64,000 nt of DNA, taken from the NCBI GenBank assembly GCA_039619475.1, contig CM077115.1, positions 480,388,400 to 480,452,399 of the forward strand, written 5' to 3'. Under the pieces are notes generated by a model. It was not told the origin of the DNA, searched no databases, and saw nothing but the letters and a program-made list of their open reading frames with translations. A program made the translations under genes and the position numbers. Position 1 is the first letter of the stretch. Every line of letters begins with the position of its first letter. Below are positions 1 through 11,782 of the stretch, in pieces. The stretch comes from Icerya purchasi. Taxonomy: Eukaryota > Arthropoda > Insecta > Hemiptera > Monophlebidae.

Positions 1-970
1 TGTTAGCTGTTCTTTCGGAATTGACTTTTGTACGCTCGATCGAAATCAACGGCATGGCAACTTGCCTGCATGTGTGTAAATATATTTGAGAAAAAATATA
101 GTACAAAAGATCTCGAAAAAAAAAAATGTTTGTATAGCGAAAGAAAATAAAAATATACTTAGGCTAATTCTATAATACTTAGAGTCGAAAAAAAAAAAAT
201 TATTATGAATGATATGGAAACTAACAATAGAAGATGTGTGCGCATTCCTAGCTGTGAAGGCCTCAACGGATTTATCTTTAGAGTCAGGAAAAAAAATAAA
301 TAAATAAAAATTATGAACGGTCGGAAGAAATGTTTGGAAGTGTAAAAAATATACTTAGGCTGCTGGCTTTGAAATAATTAGACTTAGGCTTCGAAATATT
401 AAAAAAAAAAAAAAAAAATCGTGGTAGTGCGAGTGAACGATGCGTGTGCTTTCACGGAGGCTAATGCTATGTTGGATATATATGTGGGATCCAACTATAG
501 ATGGGATAGGGTGAGTGGAGACTTATGTTAGATTCAAGCTTTTAATATTATACTTAGACTTCTAAATATTTAAAAAAAAAAAAAAAAAAAAATGAAAGAA
601 AAAACATGGTAGTTTGAATAAATGAAACGTGCGCGGGAACGGTGCGTGCGCTCTCGCGGCGGCTAACGTTATGTTGAATAAAAGCGTAGCAATGGACGGT
701 GCACTTTTGCAAAGGGATCGGAGAATACAGAAAAATATAAAAATACTTAAGCTAATTCTATAATACTTAGATGTAGAAAATAATATTATGAATGATATGG
801 AAACTAATGGCGTGGTGTCGACTTAAACGTATGCAGGATCGTCTATAGGTGTGGGTTGTGAACGCTGCTGAGGTTAGATTCAGGCTTTTAAATATTATAC
901 TTAGGGTAATTTTTAAAATTTCTGTACTTAGGCTTAGAATTTGAAAAACGATGTAGCATGAATGACGTTT
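1..970. repeat. Degenerate ~195-bp tandem repeat
   Basis: The motif TACTTAGGCT or a close variant recurs at about 159, 351, 551, 747 and 899, a spacing of roughly 150-200 bases, each time next to an A-run. Two of the units (about 150-226 and 731-812) share a longer block that includes ATTATGAATGATATGGAAAC. A second shared block containing GCTAATGCTATGTTG-like sequence lies near 462 and 661. I infer an old, diverged satellite-like array with no coding content. Unit limits are approximate because copies carry many differences and variable A-runs. Confidence 0.55.
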
Positions 971-1470
971 GAATATAAATTAAATGTGGTGGCGTAGTGC
1001 ACGGTTAGTATTCTATTCCTTTCTTGTAACACTCGAAAATAACAGAAAATTTTACGATAGTGATTGGCGTTATACACCGCGGGAATATAGATCTTCTCAG
1101 ACATACTGTTCAAGATGGCTCTCGAACACTTGCTATCACAATGTATTTGGCAATGTCGCTCAAACACGGCCGCTCCGAACAACGCGAAGGGTATAAATGA
1201 ATGAGATAGTCGAACAGGTTCAAATAGTGTACGTCTAGATGTGGACCTTTGATTTGGCCGTGAACAATCGACCGATGTAACTATCTTCCCCCCGGATGAT
1301 GCATACATCAGCCATTTAAAAGTCGCCATTCCTCGCGGGTGGCATTTAAAAATATTCGTTAAAAATAAAAATATTAGACGTGTGCGTGTGTGTATGTGTT
1401 TGTGTGAACATGTAGCGATCAGGATTCCATCGGTGGCGTCAAGGGTCTGCGAAGATGATCGGGTAGTTAA
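971..1470. other. No gene recognised
   Basis: A reading frame of 131 codons is open on the minus strand (934-1329), but it has no recognisable motif and runs into the repeat array, so I treat it as chance. A short TG-rich run lies at 1380-1405. Confidence 0.5.
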
Positions 1471-1770
1471 TTTCGAGCGAACGTCTAGAATTCACCCCCT
1501 GCATCCGCACCACGCACAACCGGTTGCTGGAACATTCAAACGTTTCCGTCAAAATAATAATAATAATAAAAACATCGAACGAACGGCTGGAATTCACCCC
1601 TGCATCCGCGCCGCCCTCAACCGGTTGCTGGAACATTCAAAAATTTCCGTTAAAAAAAATAATAATAATAAAAACATCGATCGAATGGCTGGAATTCACC
1701 CCTCGTAGCAGCACACCCACCTGCCCTCATTCGATCGCTGGAACCATCAGATATTCTTCTTGAAAAATAA
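1471..1770. repeat. 102-bp tandem repeat, three copies
   Basis: The string GAATTCACCCC recurs at 1488, 1590 and 1692, exactly 102 bases apart. Each unit continues with a GC-rich segment (CCGGTTGCTGGAACATTCAA in the first two, diverged in the third), then an (AAT)n-like run and AAAAACATCGA. Copies one and two are very similar and copy three decays. Non-coding tandem duplication. Confidence 0.8.
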
Positions 1771-2808
1771 AATTTTTTTAAAAAAAAAAATGCCGGAACG
1801 GAGCGCGACTCGGAAAATTCCTTCAAAATTTGGGTTCTAAGTGTTGAGTTTCGAACATTTTTAACACTCCGCCAAAATTTTACACCTCCCAACCCCCAGA
1901 AATTAAAATTAAAAATTATGATACATATATTACATGTAGACTCCTGTATAATAGTAGAACGCGCCGTGAGTGGGAATGCGGGTGTATGGAGATGCGCGCC
2001 CGATCAGATAGCAGGATTTTTGGAACCCGGCTAGAATACTTACGCCCCCGAATTTTGAAAAAAAAAAAAACGCGGAAGCGGCCGATGCGTGTGTGGGAAC
2101 CAGCGGCACACTTTGCGGTGGCGGCAGTGGCTACCAGCGGACCGCGGAAAAGAATATGCTCTAGTTCTCACACCCCAGGGAGTCTAATTAACGCGGCGGC
2201 ATCCCTTTGTGCGCCAGAATTGGTACCCCCCTAGGATAATTAAATTTAAGCCTCTTCTTAAATCGACTTTTATCCTCTTTTCCCGCCAATCACATCCCAG
2301 CTTCTAGATATACTGCTACTGTTCTCAGTATTTCTCTGTCTTGATTTCGTTAATACTTTAATGCATCGGTGTTCTTGTTCTTCGGTAAGAAAGCCCGCAT
2401 ACTTGAACGCATGCCTTAGGTAATAATAATCCTTGTAGTCTCTTATAATTTAGCTTCTTTTCTTTTTAATTCTCTTTATCCCTATTTATATTTTAATTTC
2501 CGTCACTTTCCCCTTATTTAAAATATACTGCTGCAGCAGCTTTACTCGAATTTAACTTTTCTCCCTCATATCAATTTCTTTTCCGATTACATATATTACT
2601 CTTTTTTACACCCATATTCTGGATATCCCCCCGCCACCCCTGTAAAAACTTTCAACACTGCTATCTTTTTTTTTCCTTGTCCTTTTTCAATTATTTCATA
2701 GTAAAATTAGCATACATTATTTCATATTCTTTATACGAATACGTTCCCGTGGTTTTTCTACATCTATCCTGCATAATGATATTTACTGGCTTTTTTTAAA
2801 AATCAAAC
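1771..2808. other. AT-rich spacer, no gene recognised
   Basis: A locally GC-rich patch lies at about 2080-2240, followed by pyrimidine-rich DNA up to the tail of the next element. I see no coding motif, RNA gene or transposon end. Confidence 0.5.
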
Positions 2809-2880
2809 CTTCTTCTTCTTCTTCTTTGATTAGCGTGCCGTGTACTGCCGCCTAGGCCAGAGGCACGGATAAGGTAAGAG

Positions 2881-4136
2881 TTAGATGAAGTGGAATACGT
2901 TAGTGGTCTTGAGAAAACTTAGGAGGCGTTCAATTTTGTCGTGGCGATCAGACAGGATTTCGGAAAGGTTGGACGACTGGAGAATTTGTGCTCGGTATGA
3001 ATTATAGGTGGGACAGCTGACGAGTAAATGTTGGATTGTAACAGGAGAATTGCAATTGGAACATAGTGGAATAGCTTGTCTGGACAGGAGGTGACTATGA
3101 GTGATTTTGGAGTGACCTAGGCGGAGTCTCGTGACATTCCTTCGATTGCTAGATAATGAGGTTTCCCATGGTCGAATAGTATCTCGAATTGAGCGCAGCT
3201 TGTTCGTATTTGGGATGTTGGTCCACTGTTTTTGCCATGCTTGAAGTGATTTTTGCACTATATAAGCCTTCAGATCCATTGACGGAATTTCGATGTTCGG
3301 TACCGGAAAGAACAATAAGCCTTCTCTTTTGCCGTAGTATCCGCGTATGAATTCCACTCGATCCCAACGTGTGATGGGATCCATGCGAACGAAACACGGA
3401 TATTTGTACTACAAAGCGTGCAAATAAATTCCTTGGCTATTGGGTGTTGGTGAGGAGAGTTGTATTTTTGAATTGATGTGATCGCGTTTAATGAGTCTGT
3501 ACATATGAGGTGTGAGGAGAGAGGATCGGAAATTATTACATTTTTTATTTCAAGTATTAAAGCAAATAGTTCTGCCGAAAGAATAATGAATAGTGCCGGA
3601 AGTAAGTAACGGAGAATAATATTCCACAACCTGTTCCTTAAGGTGTTTTGGAGCCGTCAGTAAAAACTATTTTGCAACTATCATATTTGCCGATCATGCA
3701 TTGATATGCGGAATGTAAAATGCTCGGACATGTTTCTCTTTTTGAGAATTGCTGGAGTTGAAGATCTATGTCGAAATGCAGGTTAACCCATGGAGGTGTT
3801 CGTGCTATGGTTAGTTGATATGTCGGCGGTAAAGTGAATTGTATCGAATCTAAGATTTCAGTGACTTGCTTATAGAGAGTGGGCACCGATGTATGAGGTG
3901 ATGGTCGAAGCGAGTTTAGCGAAGGAAGGTTGACCGACGACTTAAGACGAACCCACGTGTTTAAAATGCACCGGTCTCTGTAGATATTGAGAGGAGGCAT
4001 ACCAACTTCACAAAGAATGCTAACAGATGGAGAAGTAGGAAAAGCGCCAATAGCGAGCCTCGCAGCAGTATGATGTATTGTATGGAGTGAGTTGATGATA
4101 TTTTGACTAGCCGAAGAGTAGATTACAGCGCCATAG
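2881..4136 (-). pseudogene. LINE ORF2 C-terminus: RT thumb, RNase H, Cys/His knuckle
   Basis: Directly across the piggyBac insertion the RT thumb continues with NYGAVIYSSAS, then LAIGAFPTSP. RNase H follows at about 3270-3700 with VFTDGSK (first catalytic Asp), SAELFALI (Glu), CTDSLNAI (Asp) and WIPSHVGIEWNSYAD (last Asp), interrupted by frame changes near 3630 and 3390. The last frame (3384-2881) ends in LCSNCNSPVTIQHLLVSCP, the C-x2-C...H...C knuckle found after RNase H in I-like and Jockey-like LINEs. The stop is followed by the 3' UTR and (GAA)n tail. Confidence 0.85.
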
Positions 4137-4140
4137 TTAA
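4137..4140. other. piggyBac TTAA target duplication, left
   Basis: TTAA immediately abuts the left inverted repeat. Together with the TTAA at 5720-5723 it is the hallmark of piggyBac integration. Confidence 0.9.
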
Positions 4141-4401
4141 CTCTTTGAGGGGCAAACCTTTCTAGACTTTTGGTACCCCCAGTGGGCACAAAAAAATACA
4201 ATTTTTTTTTTGTTACTTTTATCTTGTATGTTTATGGACATAGAATAAAATGTGTCATAGAACTTATTAAATCATTATTAATGATTTTTTTTACTTGAAA
4301 AATTAAAGTTTTGTGGTGGTCGATATATTAACCACCGCCTATCAAATTAAATAATAATATTATATTGAATGAATATGTATAAAAAATTATGTAATAAAAA
4401 T

Positions 4402-4749
4402 TCATTGAAAATAAAACAAATATACAAACAAAAAATAAAGAACAGTGCAAATAATTAACTTATTGTACAACTTTATTGAATGAAACATTTTAAAACAATT
4501 TTTATCCCCTTTTAAGCAAAGAGGTACATTACAAGTGGTACATTCCCACATAGTTCTTACTGGATGTTTTTTTGTGTTACATTTTGCACATCGCCTTGAC
4601 GTCGCTTTCCTTGGAATGTGTCTCAGTCCTTGTAACCTAACTTCTTTCGTCACTTTCGGTTTATGTTTGCTGATTTCCACAGCTTTCCGTTTTTTGGGTA
4701 ACGATGTTTCAATTATCTTTTGAGGCAAGAGCCCCTGTTTGAAATACAA
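4402..4749 (-). pseudogene. piggyBac transposase C-terminal Cys-rich domain
   Basis: The frame carries a basic stretch and then RRCAKCNTKKHPVRTMWEC, TTCNVPLCLKG and NCFKMFHS. This spacing of Cys and His residues is the zinc-binding C-terminal domain of piggyBac transposases, which contacts the transposon ends. It lies about 140 bases from the N-terminal fragment, so roughly the whole catalytic core has been deleted. Confidence 0.8.
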
Positions 4750-4891
4750 TATGATTTATTAATTCATTATGGAAAAATAAGTTAAATAACGCCAAAGGTG
4801 ATTTTTCTTTTAACTCCTTTACTTCATTTGAGCATCCGGTTTCATTAGAAAATAGTTGTAATGAACCTATTGGCGTAGTAAGCTGTTTAGT

Positions 4892-5218
4892 TCATTTCAT
4901 ATTTTCAATTTCTATTATTTGTGATGACGAATTTATTAAATCACTAGATACATTTTTATCTGTATTATTATTAGTGTTATTATTTATGGACAGCAACTGA
5001 TCAATCACAAAATTTGACACATTACATGGAAGAGGTATTAATATTTCGTGATCAGAATCATCAGTTTCTGAAACATCAGATTTCAATACTCTGAATACAT
5101 TATCATCGAGCCGAAATGTGGGGTTATCAGCCGAATCGTCACTAAATTCATATTCGGAAGAAGAAGGAACGGTTTCTAATATTTCTATGATCTCACTTCG
5201 ATTTATTTTTCTGCTCAT
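4892..5218 (-). pseudogene. piggyBac transposase N-terminal fragment
   Basis: A 108-codon frame starts MSRKINRSEIIEILE and continues with an acidic, Ser-rich stretch (SSSEYEFSDDSAD, SETDDSDHEI), the usual character of piggyBac transposase N-termini. The catalytic DDD core that should follow is absent, and the frame ends at 4892. Its position at the transcript-proximal end of the element, reading toward the Cys-rich fragment, supports the assignment. Confidence 0.7.
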
Positions 5219-5719
5219 GTTTTCTGCTCATGTTTTCTGCGCGCTAAAAAAAACAGTATTATTACTCAGACTATTTAATACAGAACACTGTCTTATAATG
5301 CGCGGTGGTTAATAAAATATACCACCTTATTTTAATAAAAAAATTGATATGATAATAATAGAAATCATTAAAACTTACGTATTTCTTTCTAGTATAATGT
5401 GAAGGTTATAAACAATGCAAAAATTCTATTATTAAAATTACTACTTTGCAAAAATTTAAACAAATAATCAGCACAATACTACTTCCTTACACAAACCAGA
5501 ACGATTGCCACTGAACGTCTCGTCATTGTGATACTAAAAAAGTGAATTATTTGATGCTATCTATGACATATATTGGAACTAATTTAGGTGATTTTATCTA
5601 TTGACCACCACGCGGTAATGAGCACAAAAGAAGAAAGAAGGTGGTTAGTATAGATAACCACTGCGCGTTTTACTTACCATCCAGGGTGGTTAGTAAATTA
5701 GCCACTGCCCTTCAAAGAG

Positions 5720-5723
5720 TTAA
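5720..5723. other. piggyBac TTAA target duplication, right
   Basis: TTAA abuts the right inverted repeat. Joining the LINE across one TTAA restores a continuous RT frame. Confidence 0.9.
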
Positions 5724-6949
5724 GCCTCGATTTAATCAGTGCTTGGTAGATTCTCAATAAGGAGGAACGATCTGAACCATACAATGTGCTAGCCAGTTTA
5801 CGAATTAAATTTAGTTTTTTGGTGCAGCTTGTTTTTAGTTGGTTGATGTACGGTTTCCATGTAAGTTTTTCATCCAAAATGATTCTTAAGTATTTTACGG
5901 TATCTGATGATGGAATGGTTACGTTGTTTAGTTGGACTGAAATTTCACGACTACAACAACGAACTCTGCAAAAATGTATAGCGGTAGTTTTCGTGTTGGA
6001 GAAATGGAAGCCGTTGTGGACTGACCAAGCTTGTAATCTGCCGATTGTTTCCTGTAGTATTGATGTTCCGAGGGACAGGTCCGAACAGGAGATGAATATA
6101 GCCAGGTCGTCTGGAAATAAGGAGCATTGGACAGGAGGGTGTATTTGTTCCGGAATGTCGTTTATGGCTATGTTGAAGAGGGTAGGGCTGAGAACGAAGC
6201 CCTGAGTGACACCGTTCTTTGCGACTCAGTAGGAAATTTTCGACGAAGTATGCTAGGTGACCGCGAACTCCTTAGCCATGAAGAGTTTTTAGATTTTTTT
6301 CTTTCCAAGTATTGTCAAAGGCTTTGGATATGTCAAAGAATACTACCAGTAGATGATTATTACGAATAAATGATGTTTGAATGGACAGTTTGAGAAAAAG
6401 AAGTTGGTCGATCGTTCATCTGCTCGCTCGAAATCCGCATTGTGATTCGGCCAGGAGGTTGTTAGATTCGATGAGCCATTACAGTCGTGTGTTTATGATC
6501 CGTTCCAGGAGTTTACACAGAGCACTAGTAAGCGAAATAGGTCTGTAGCTATCTAATAACATTGGATTTTTATTTGGTTTTGGGATCGGAATGATTTCGG
6601 CAGTTTTCCATGAGTCAGGGAACGTGTTCGTTGTCCAGATATGATTAAAAATTGATAGTAAGATGAGAATAGCTGGCTCAGGGGCATTTTGAAGCATATA
6701 AGCATCAATGCTGCCCGGTCCGATTGCAGTTGGTTTCAATTGTTTGGTACCTCGTTGTAATTCTTCGAGCGTAATAAGACAGTTATAAGGTTCTTTATTG
6801 CCAGAATAGAAATCGAGTCTTACGGAGGCGAGATTTTTTTTGCGATTAAGCGCTTCTGATGAGAAATTCGAGTTGCTGGATTGAAAAGCTATAAATTTCG
6901 CGAACGATGAAGCTATTTCGTTTAAGTTTGTGCTGATATAGTTATCCAA
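5724..6949 (-). pseudogene. LINE ORF2 reverse transcriptase, upstream part
   Basis: RT palm and fingers. PIPKPNKN and SYRPISLTSALCKLLERI mark the early RT blocks at about 6480-6620. A stop lies near 6479, followed in shifted frames by a QCGFRASR-like block, VVFFDISKAFD (motif A, catalytic Asp) and LFPDDLAIFIS (motif C). Motif C normally reads F/Y-A-D-D; here the Ala is Pro. The frame then runs to IYQALIKSRL at 5724, exactly at the piggyBac TTAA. Multiple frameshifts are present. The rest of RT continues beyond the piggyBac insertion. Confidence 0.85.
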
Positions 6950-8083
6950 TTTGATACTAGTGGGAATTGGTGTGAAAAATTTTTCCTATCAAGCGCTCGA
7001 ATTTTTTTCCACACTGTAGTGGTAGAAGTGAAACAATTTATAGTTTGTACGAATTTCTGCCATGAAATTCGTTTAGCCTGTTTTAAAGTGTATCGTGCTT
7101 TAGCGCGAAGTTTTTGGTAATTCACATGATTTTCCAGAGATGGAGCGGCTTTTAATTTTTTCAGTGCTTTTCTTCTTTTATGTATAGCGGCGGAGCAATC
7201 TGAGGTCCGCCATAGGACAGTATTTTTACGTAAATGTGAAATTTTAGGAGTCATGGATTTCGCGTGGTTTACAATAATATTTGTGAACGATTGGACAAGA
7301 TTTTTGGTGTCTGAAGTTTGACTGGCTTCGAAGCTGGGTAACTGGTGAAAAGGTTGAGCCATATATTTTCCAATTTGTTTTGCGGTAGCTGTATTTTATG
7401 TCTTGAGATGGGAATACAGTTTTGGTATGCTTGTGGTGAACAATTACGGGAGTATGATCGCTTCCAGCGAGGTCATCATGGTTGATGACTTCAACTGCGT
7501 TAAGAATGGCTGGAGTAGTAATAATTAAGTCCAACATTGACCATGTTTTGTGAGAAAAGTTATAGTGCGTTGGATCCTCGGGATGTAGCAGAGCGAGATT
7601 GTAGCTGAAAATAAGTTCTTCAATGATTCTTCCTCTAGAGTTGTAGTATAATCTACCCCAGAATGGGGAATGGGCATTTAGATCTCCGCAGATAAGAAAA
7701 GGTCTTGGAAGAGCAAAAATGAGTTCACTAATGTCTTGTCGAGTAATATTATCTCTTGGAGGTAAATATATTGAGCAGATAGCGAGTGGTGATGAAAGCT
7801 TTATGGTTGCTGCAACAGCCTGTATGGTTGTCTGTAATTGAAGCTGGTTGAAATTGAGTTAGTTTTTAACGGCTAAACTTACTCCTCCAGATGCCCAGTT
7901 TGAAGAGTAGTTTGAAGATATGATATTGTAGTTCGGAAGATATAAGGTTTGGTTATTCTTAAGATGTGTTTCCTGTAGACATATTATAGTTGGATCGTAA
8001 ATAGACTGGATTAATTTGCGATCTTCTAAATACCTATAAACACCATTGCAGTTCCAGCTAATATACATTTGAGATCCATCCAT
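6922..8083 (-). pseudogene. LINE ORF2 N-terminus: apurinic endonuclease and linker
   Basis: The endonuclease nicks target DNA to prime reverse transcription. Visible motifs are an N-terminal SWNCNG block, CLQETHL (catalytic Glu), ICGDLNAHSPFWG, SMLDLIITTP and GSDHTPV (catalytic Asp-His). One in-frame TAA at 7859-7861 interrupts the domain; the frame is otherwise continuous from 8083 to about 7250. A frameshift near 7362 moves to the linker, rich in Lys/Arg, which runs to about 6922. The ATG at 8083 is a plausible ORF2 start because it immediately precedes the conserved WN motif. Confidence 0.85.
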
Positions 8084-8117
8084 ATCTCGTTCACATTCGA
8101 AAAAAAAAAAAAAAATC

Positions 8118-9358
8118 CTAAGGTGATGGTTGGGCTCTAGTCGTAAGGGTACTGGAGATCTGCAATTCTTTCAGCTTTTTCTGTATCTTAGTTAGGTGCA
8201 CTTTTGTGGATCTATCTTTTATGGAAAGGTGAAGTTCAGCTAACATCCTGATCATCGAGTCGCTAGGAATTTTTAATTCGTCGGCAGGAATTGATTGGAT
8301 TTCCAAAGCAGATTTTCCTTTAGACATGTCCACAAATAAAGCAAAGTTAGTGGAGGAGAACGGATATTCATTTACTTTAAATTTTTCGTTGATTGATGCG
8401 TCGAGAGGTTTTAAAACCTCTTTGAGAGTGCTGAAAGACTCATCTGCTTCGGTTCCTGTATCAGATGAAAGACCGTCAGACTCATCTGGAAGATTGGAAT
8501 TTTTTTAAGTTTTTGTTTTTTCACGCATCTTTTTTTTGTTCGCTCTATCGCTTCTGTAGGCGTGAGTTGGGCATCACCAATTTCCATTGGTGATGAAAAG
8601 TTACCTGATGAAGACAAATTAGACGGCGGCGATTTTTTGAGAGGTATCATTTGAGAAAATTTGATTTGATTTTCTTTGGAACATTTTTGTGAAAGGGGTG
8701 GGAAAATTTCGGTGATTTTTCTTGCGCAGTGTTATCTACACTTGGTATCCCAATCTCTTGTTCAGTTACATTATTGTAGTTCGGACAGTCTTCAGCTCGG
8801 TGATTTTTTTGATGACATTGGAAGCACGTAAATTCATCGAAGGTTATGAAAATTCTGTGTTTTTGGTCATTATATTCAATGAGGAATGATCCAGGCATCG
8901 AGTCTCTTTATTGATCTCTGTGTTAGTATAAAATTGTCTACGCCAGGTAAAGATATGACCAAATAATTGGTCGTGTGGATTCAAACGGAGGAAGGAAATA
9001 TTGGATGTCATGTTCAGTTCTAGTATGTTTTTGATATAATCCTCGAGAATTTCGTTTGGTATGGTTGGATTTACATGAGAGAGCACGATTTTTTGCGCTG
9101 GACTGATCAAGCTTCTACATTTGATGAAGTTCGATTCAATGGTAAAACCTCTATGTTTGTCCATGAATTCTTCTACCATTTCTGGAGTCTTTAAGTGTAA
9201 AATAATTCGATTTTTGTTTACCTTGGCAGCAGTAATAATATTTCGTGGTCCCTTTACTAGGTCCATTATTGCAATAAGATAATCACGTATTTTGTAATTA
9301 AGTGTACAGTTGAAAACCAAACTGTGTTTATCGGTAGGATGGTCAACGGGCTATTTTA
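8118..9358 (-). pseudogene. LINE ORF1 (gag-like, CCHC zinc knuckle), frameshifted
   Basis: ORF1 proteins of I/Jockey LINEs bind the element RNA and chaperone reverse transcription. The frame opens after a TAG at about 9356 and shows no obvious ATG at its head. A first block (to about 8890) is followed, after a frameshift, by a block with the knuckle CFQCHQKNHRAEDCPNY, a C-x2-C-x4-H-x4-C type signature. It continues through Ser/Lys-rich sequence in more than one frame to a stop near 8118. A run of 15 T on the coding strand (plus-strand A, 8101-8115) separates it from the endonuclease ORF. Placement directly upstream of the endonuclease fits ORF1. Confidence 0.7.
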
Positions 9359-11782
9359 CCTCTGGTTTTTGTAGCGTACGTAGGCACATTATCAATTGAC
9401 ATGTTAATCGGCGACAGTTACGGAGGGGGCTGTCATTGTTCGATGAGCTACGCTCGTCGATTTATTAGATAAGAAAACCTGACTTCGATAGCAGGTAATT
9501 TCTTAAGAAACACAGAACAAAAAAAAAGGAAGGGGGTAAAATTAACACATACACAACTGGATTATAGCAACACGTGAAAAGCAATAATTTAACGCGAGAG
9601 CGCACGACTGTTCACTTTAAATAATTGTCAGTTCTCCATCCTTGAATAGAGCATACCAGGGGCTTTTTGATAATATTTGACCTTCTTCCTTTATTTACCT
9701 TTAAATTTCTCTTTAATTTATTCTTTCCCACCTCTTTTCCTTACACGGACTGTTTTTGGATGGTTTAAATCAATTTCTCGCCGGAATGTCCTTTTTTAAA
9801 TCCTGTACAGTGCAAGATTTACCTACTTCATTAATTATCTGTCCGTCACTTTTGACTTTTTTTTTATTTTTTATCTCGCTACCTGACTGGTTATATACCA
9901 ACAATAATTCAAAAGAAGAAAAAAACAACAATAAGAAAAAGTATTGATCTACTAAAACCATACTACACTTCATACAAACTTTTTTTTCAGAATAGTCTCA
10001 TTTAAAAAATCCATATAGCTCTCCGTACACTACAGAAATTTGCGTTTCCCATAAACTATAACATACACATTGACAGCGTAGTCCTTTGCCGAATGCACTA
10101 CTTAATGAATTTTTTACTCTGCATGTTATATTTCTTGAACTCAAACACACTCAATCATTATGATCATCCTCAATTATGCGCAGTTTTTTTTAGATGTAAG
10201 GACGATCGACCATGCTCAACTCTCATCCTAAAAATTTTTACAGTATAATCCTTACTATATTCAGGGTTTTTGTAAAATCAGGATTCGTTTTTTATTTATT
10301 TCCTGTATCACAAAAAATCATATAAAATTGTTTCCCTTACTAGTGATTATATTCATTATTCCATGCGTCGTTTATACTACATTTTATCTGCGGAATCCTT
10401 CTGGTTTAATACTTTTCACCTTAAAATTTTGTCGTCGGGTCAACGCATAACAAACTCGTTCCCTTTTGTTACTTCACGTTGTATGTCATATTTTTGCCGT
10501 TAACTTTTGTCTTACGTCTCTCACTATACTTATTCTCTGCTCTTGCCTTTACGCCTGCATTTTAATTGTTTTACTTCTGGTCACTTGTTTCACATCCAAT
10601 TAACAACGATAGTGTGATTGCCGTCGTTTTTGAGTCAACAAAAATTCTTCAGAAAGGATACCTTTATGACGTCAGTGCTACCTTTATTTCAAAAACTATA
10701 TAGAACCAAGTAAGAACATAGTTTTTGGATCAATTAGTGCTGTGTTTTCGTAAATTTTCCTCTCTGAATTGAAAAATATTTTCTTTAGCCGCGTCTTTTA
10801 GAACAATTCTCGCTGTTCCATTCGTAAATGAAGCAACGGAATGCTTTGTGTAACCGAACTGTAGCCCTAGTAAAATAACAACAACTTTTAAGTCACCACA
10901 CGTACTCCATTTAAACTGTTTGCGGTTGATTTTTATTTTGAAAGCGGGCTCAAACGGCAAAAATGAGAATTTATTTTCTAGTGTGGAGGTACAGTTTTCG
11001 AGATAATGGTCTCTAAAGAAACTACACTATTTTACATAGAAGAAAATTACATATTAGTTCAAAAAGGGTATTGTTGTTGATATTAGTAAAAAACACTCGC
11101 ATGTAAAATAAAAAATAATGTGAGCTTGATGTTAAATATAAAATTCCTTTTTTTATATATAATTATTATCGGGTTATATAAAAAATTAAAAAATTTACCC
11201 CTTAGCTATTACATACGTGCACCCTCACCATCTATCGGAAAATAAAAGTACTAACTACGCATTTTCTTGTTTTGCAATTACGCCTACCAGCAGCGCTATC
11301 CGTTTTCTTCTTTAGAAAACAAAAATTACTTTCCCAAGTAAATTCATATATCCACTATCCCCTACATATTCTTATTAATCGGTAAAAGCCTTTTTTTTTT
11401 CTGTTTCTCTATTTTTCACGACTACCATCATAAAATAGATGTATTATTTTTAATGAAATTTTTCCGTTTAATTTATTTCCATATAAATATTTATGTAGGT
11501 CGACTTATAAACGATTCACGTAATTTGCCTTGATCAAATTAATCATAATTTTTGTGTAAATAGAATTCAAACTCTATGAAATTATCACTAAAATATAATT
11601 TATCTGCTAATTGTAGATTTTTTTGCTCAGCTTTTTAATGAAAAAATTAATCATTTTAAAGCATTACAAAAACAAAAAATGTAATATTTCTTTTCTTTTT
11701 CTTTCGACAAAAAAAAAAAACAGAAATATAAATCGGGGACGAATTTCTTAGATGGCAAAATACGTTAGCAATTAATATTTTA
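9359..11782. other. No gene recognised; possible LINE 5' UTR at start
   Basis: The first 100-200 bases probably belong to the LINE 5' region. The rest is AT-rich. A 76-codon frame at 10730-10960 (minus) has no motif I recognise and I do not call it. Confidence 0.5.

Larger units (their letters stand above)
4141..5719 (-). mobile_element. Internally deleted piggyBac-like element
   Basis: The element is bounded by TTAA at 4137-4140 and 5720-5723, the target duplication specific to piggyBac. Terminal inverted repeats are CTCTTTGAGGGGCA on the left and the complement of CTCTTTGAAGGGCA on the right. Inside on the minus strand are a transposase N-terminus (4892-5218) and a C-terminal Cys-rich domain (4402-4749) with the DDD core missing. 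A motif of the type GTGGTTAGTA...CCACTGC is repeated near both ends. It cannot encode an active transposase but may have been mobilised in trans. Confidence 0.9.
2809..9358 (-). mobile_element. I-like non-LTR retrotransposon, split by piggyBac
   Basis: A LINE read on the minus strand with all expected parts in order. ORF1 with a CCHC knuckle lies at about 8.1-9.36 kb, apurinic endonuclease at 7.24-8.08, reverse transcriptase at 5.72-6.95 and 3.7-4.14, RNase H at 3.27-3.7, and a C-terminal Cys/His knuckle ending at 2881. The 3' end carries a (GAA)n tail, seen as CTTCTTCTTC on the plus strand at 2809-2826. LINE-encoded RNase H and a trinucleotide tail point to the I group. Several frameshifts and stops make it inactive. 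A 1.58-kb piggyBac element sits inside the RT; without it the LINE is about 5 kb. The exact 5' end is not visible, and the non-coding DNA to about 9.5 kb may be 5' UTR. I found no target-site duplication. Confidence 0.85.

Noticed and set aside
934..1329. 131-codon minus-strand open frame
   Set aside because: No motif, overlaps the degenerate repeat array, and the opposite strand is equally open; likely chance.
5786..6369. Plus-strand frames of 139 and 80 codons
   Set aside because: They are shadows of the minus-strand LINE reverse transcriptase, whose motifs are clear in the other direction.
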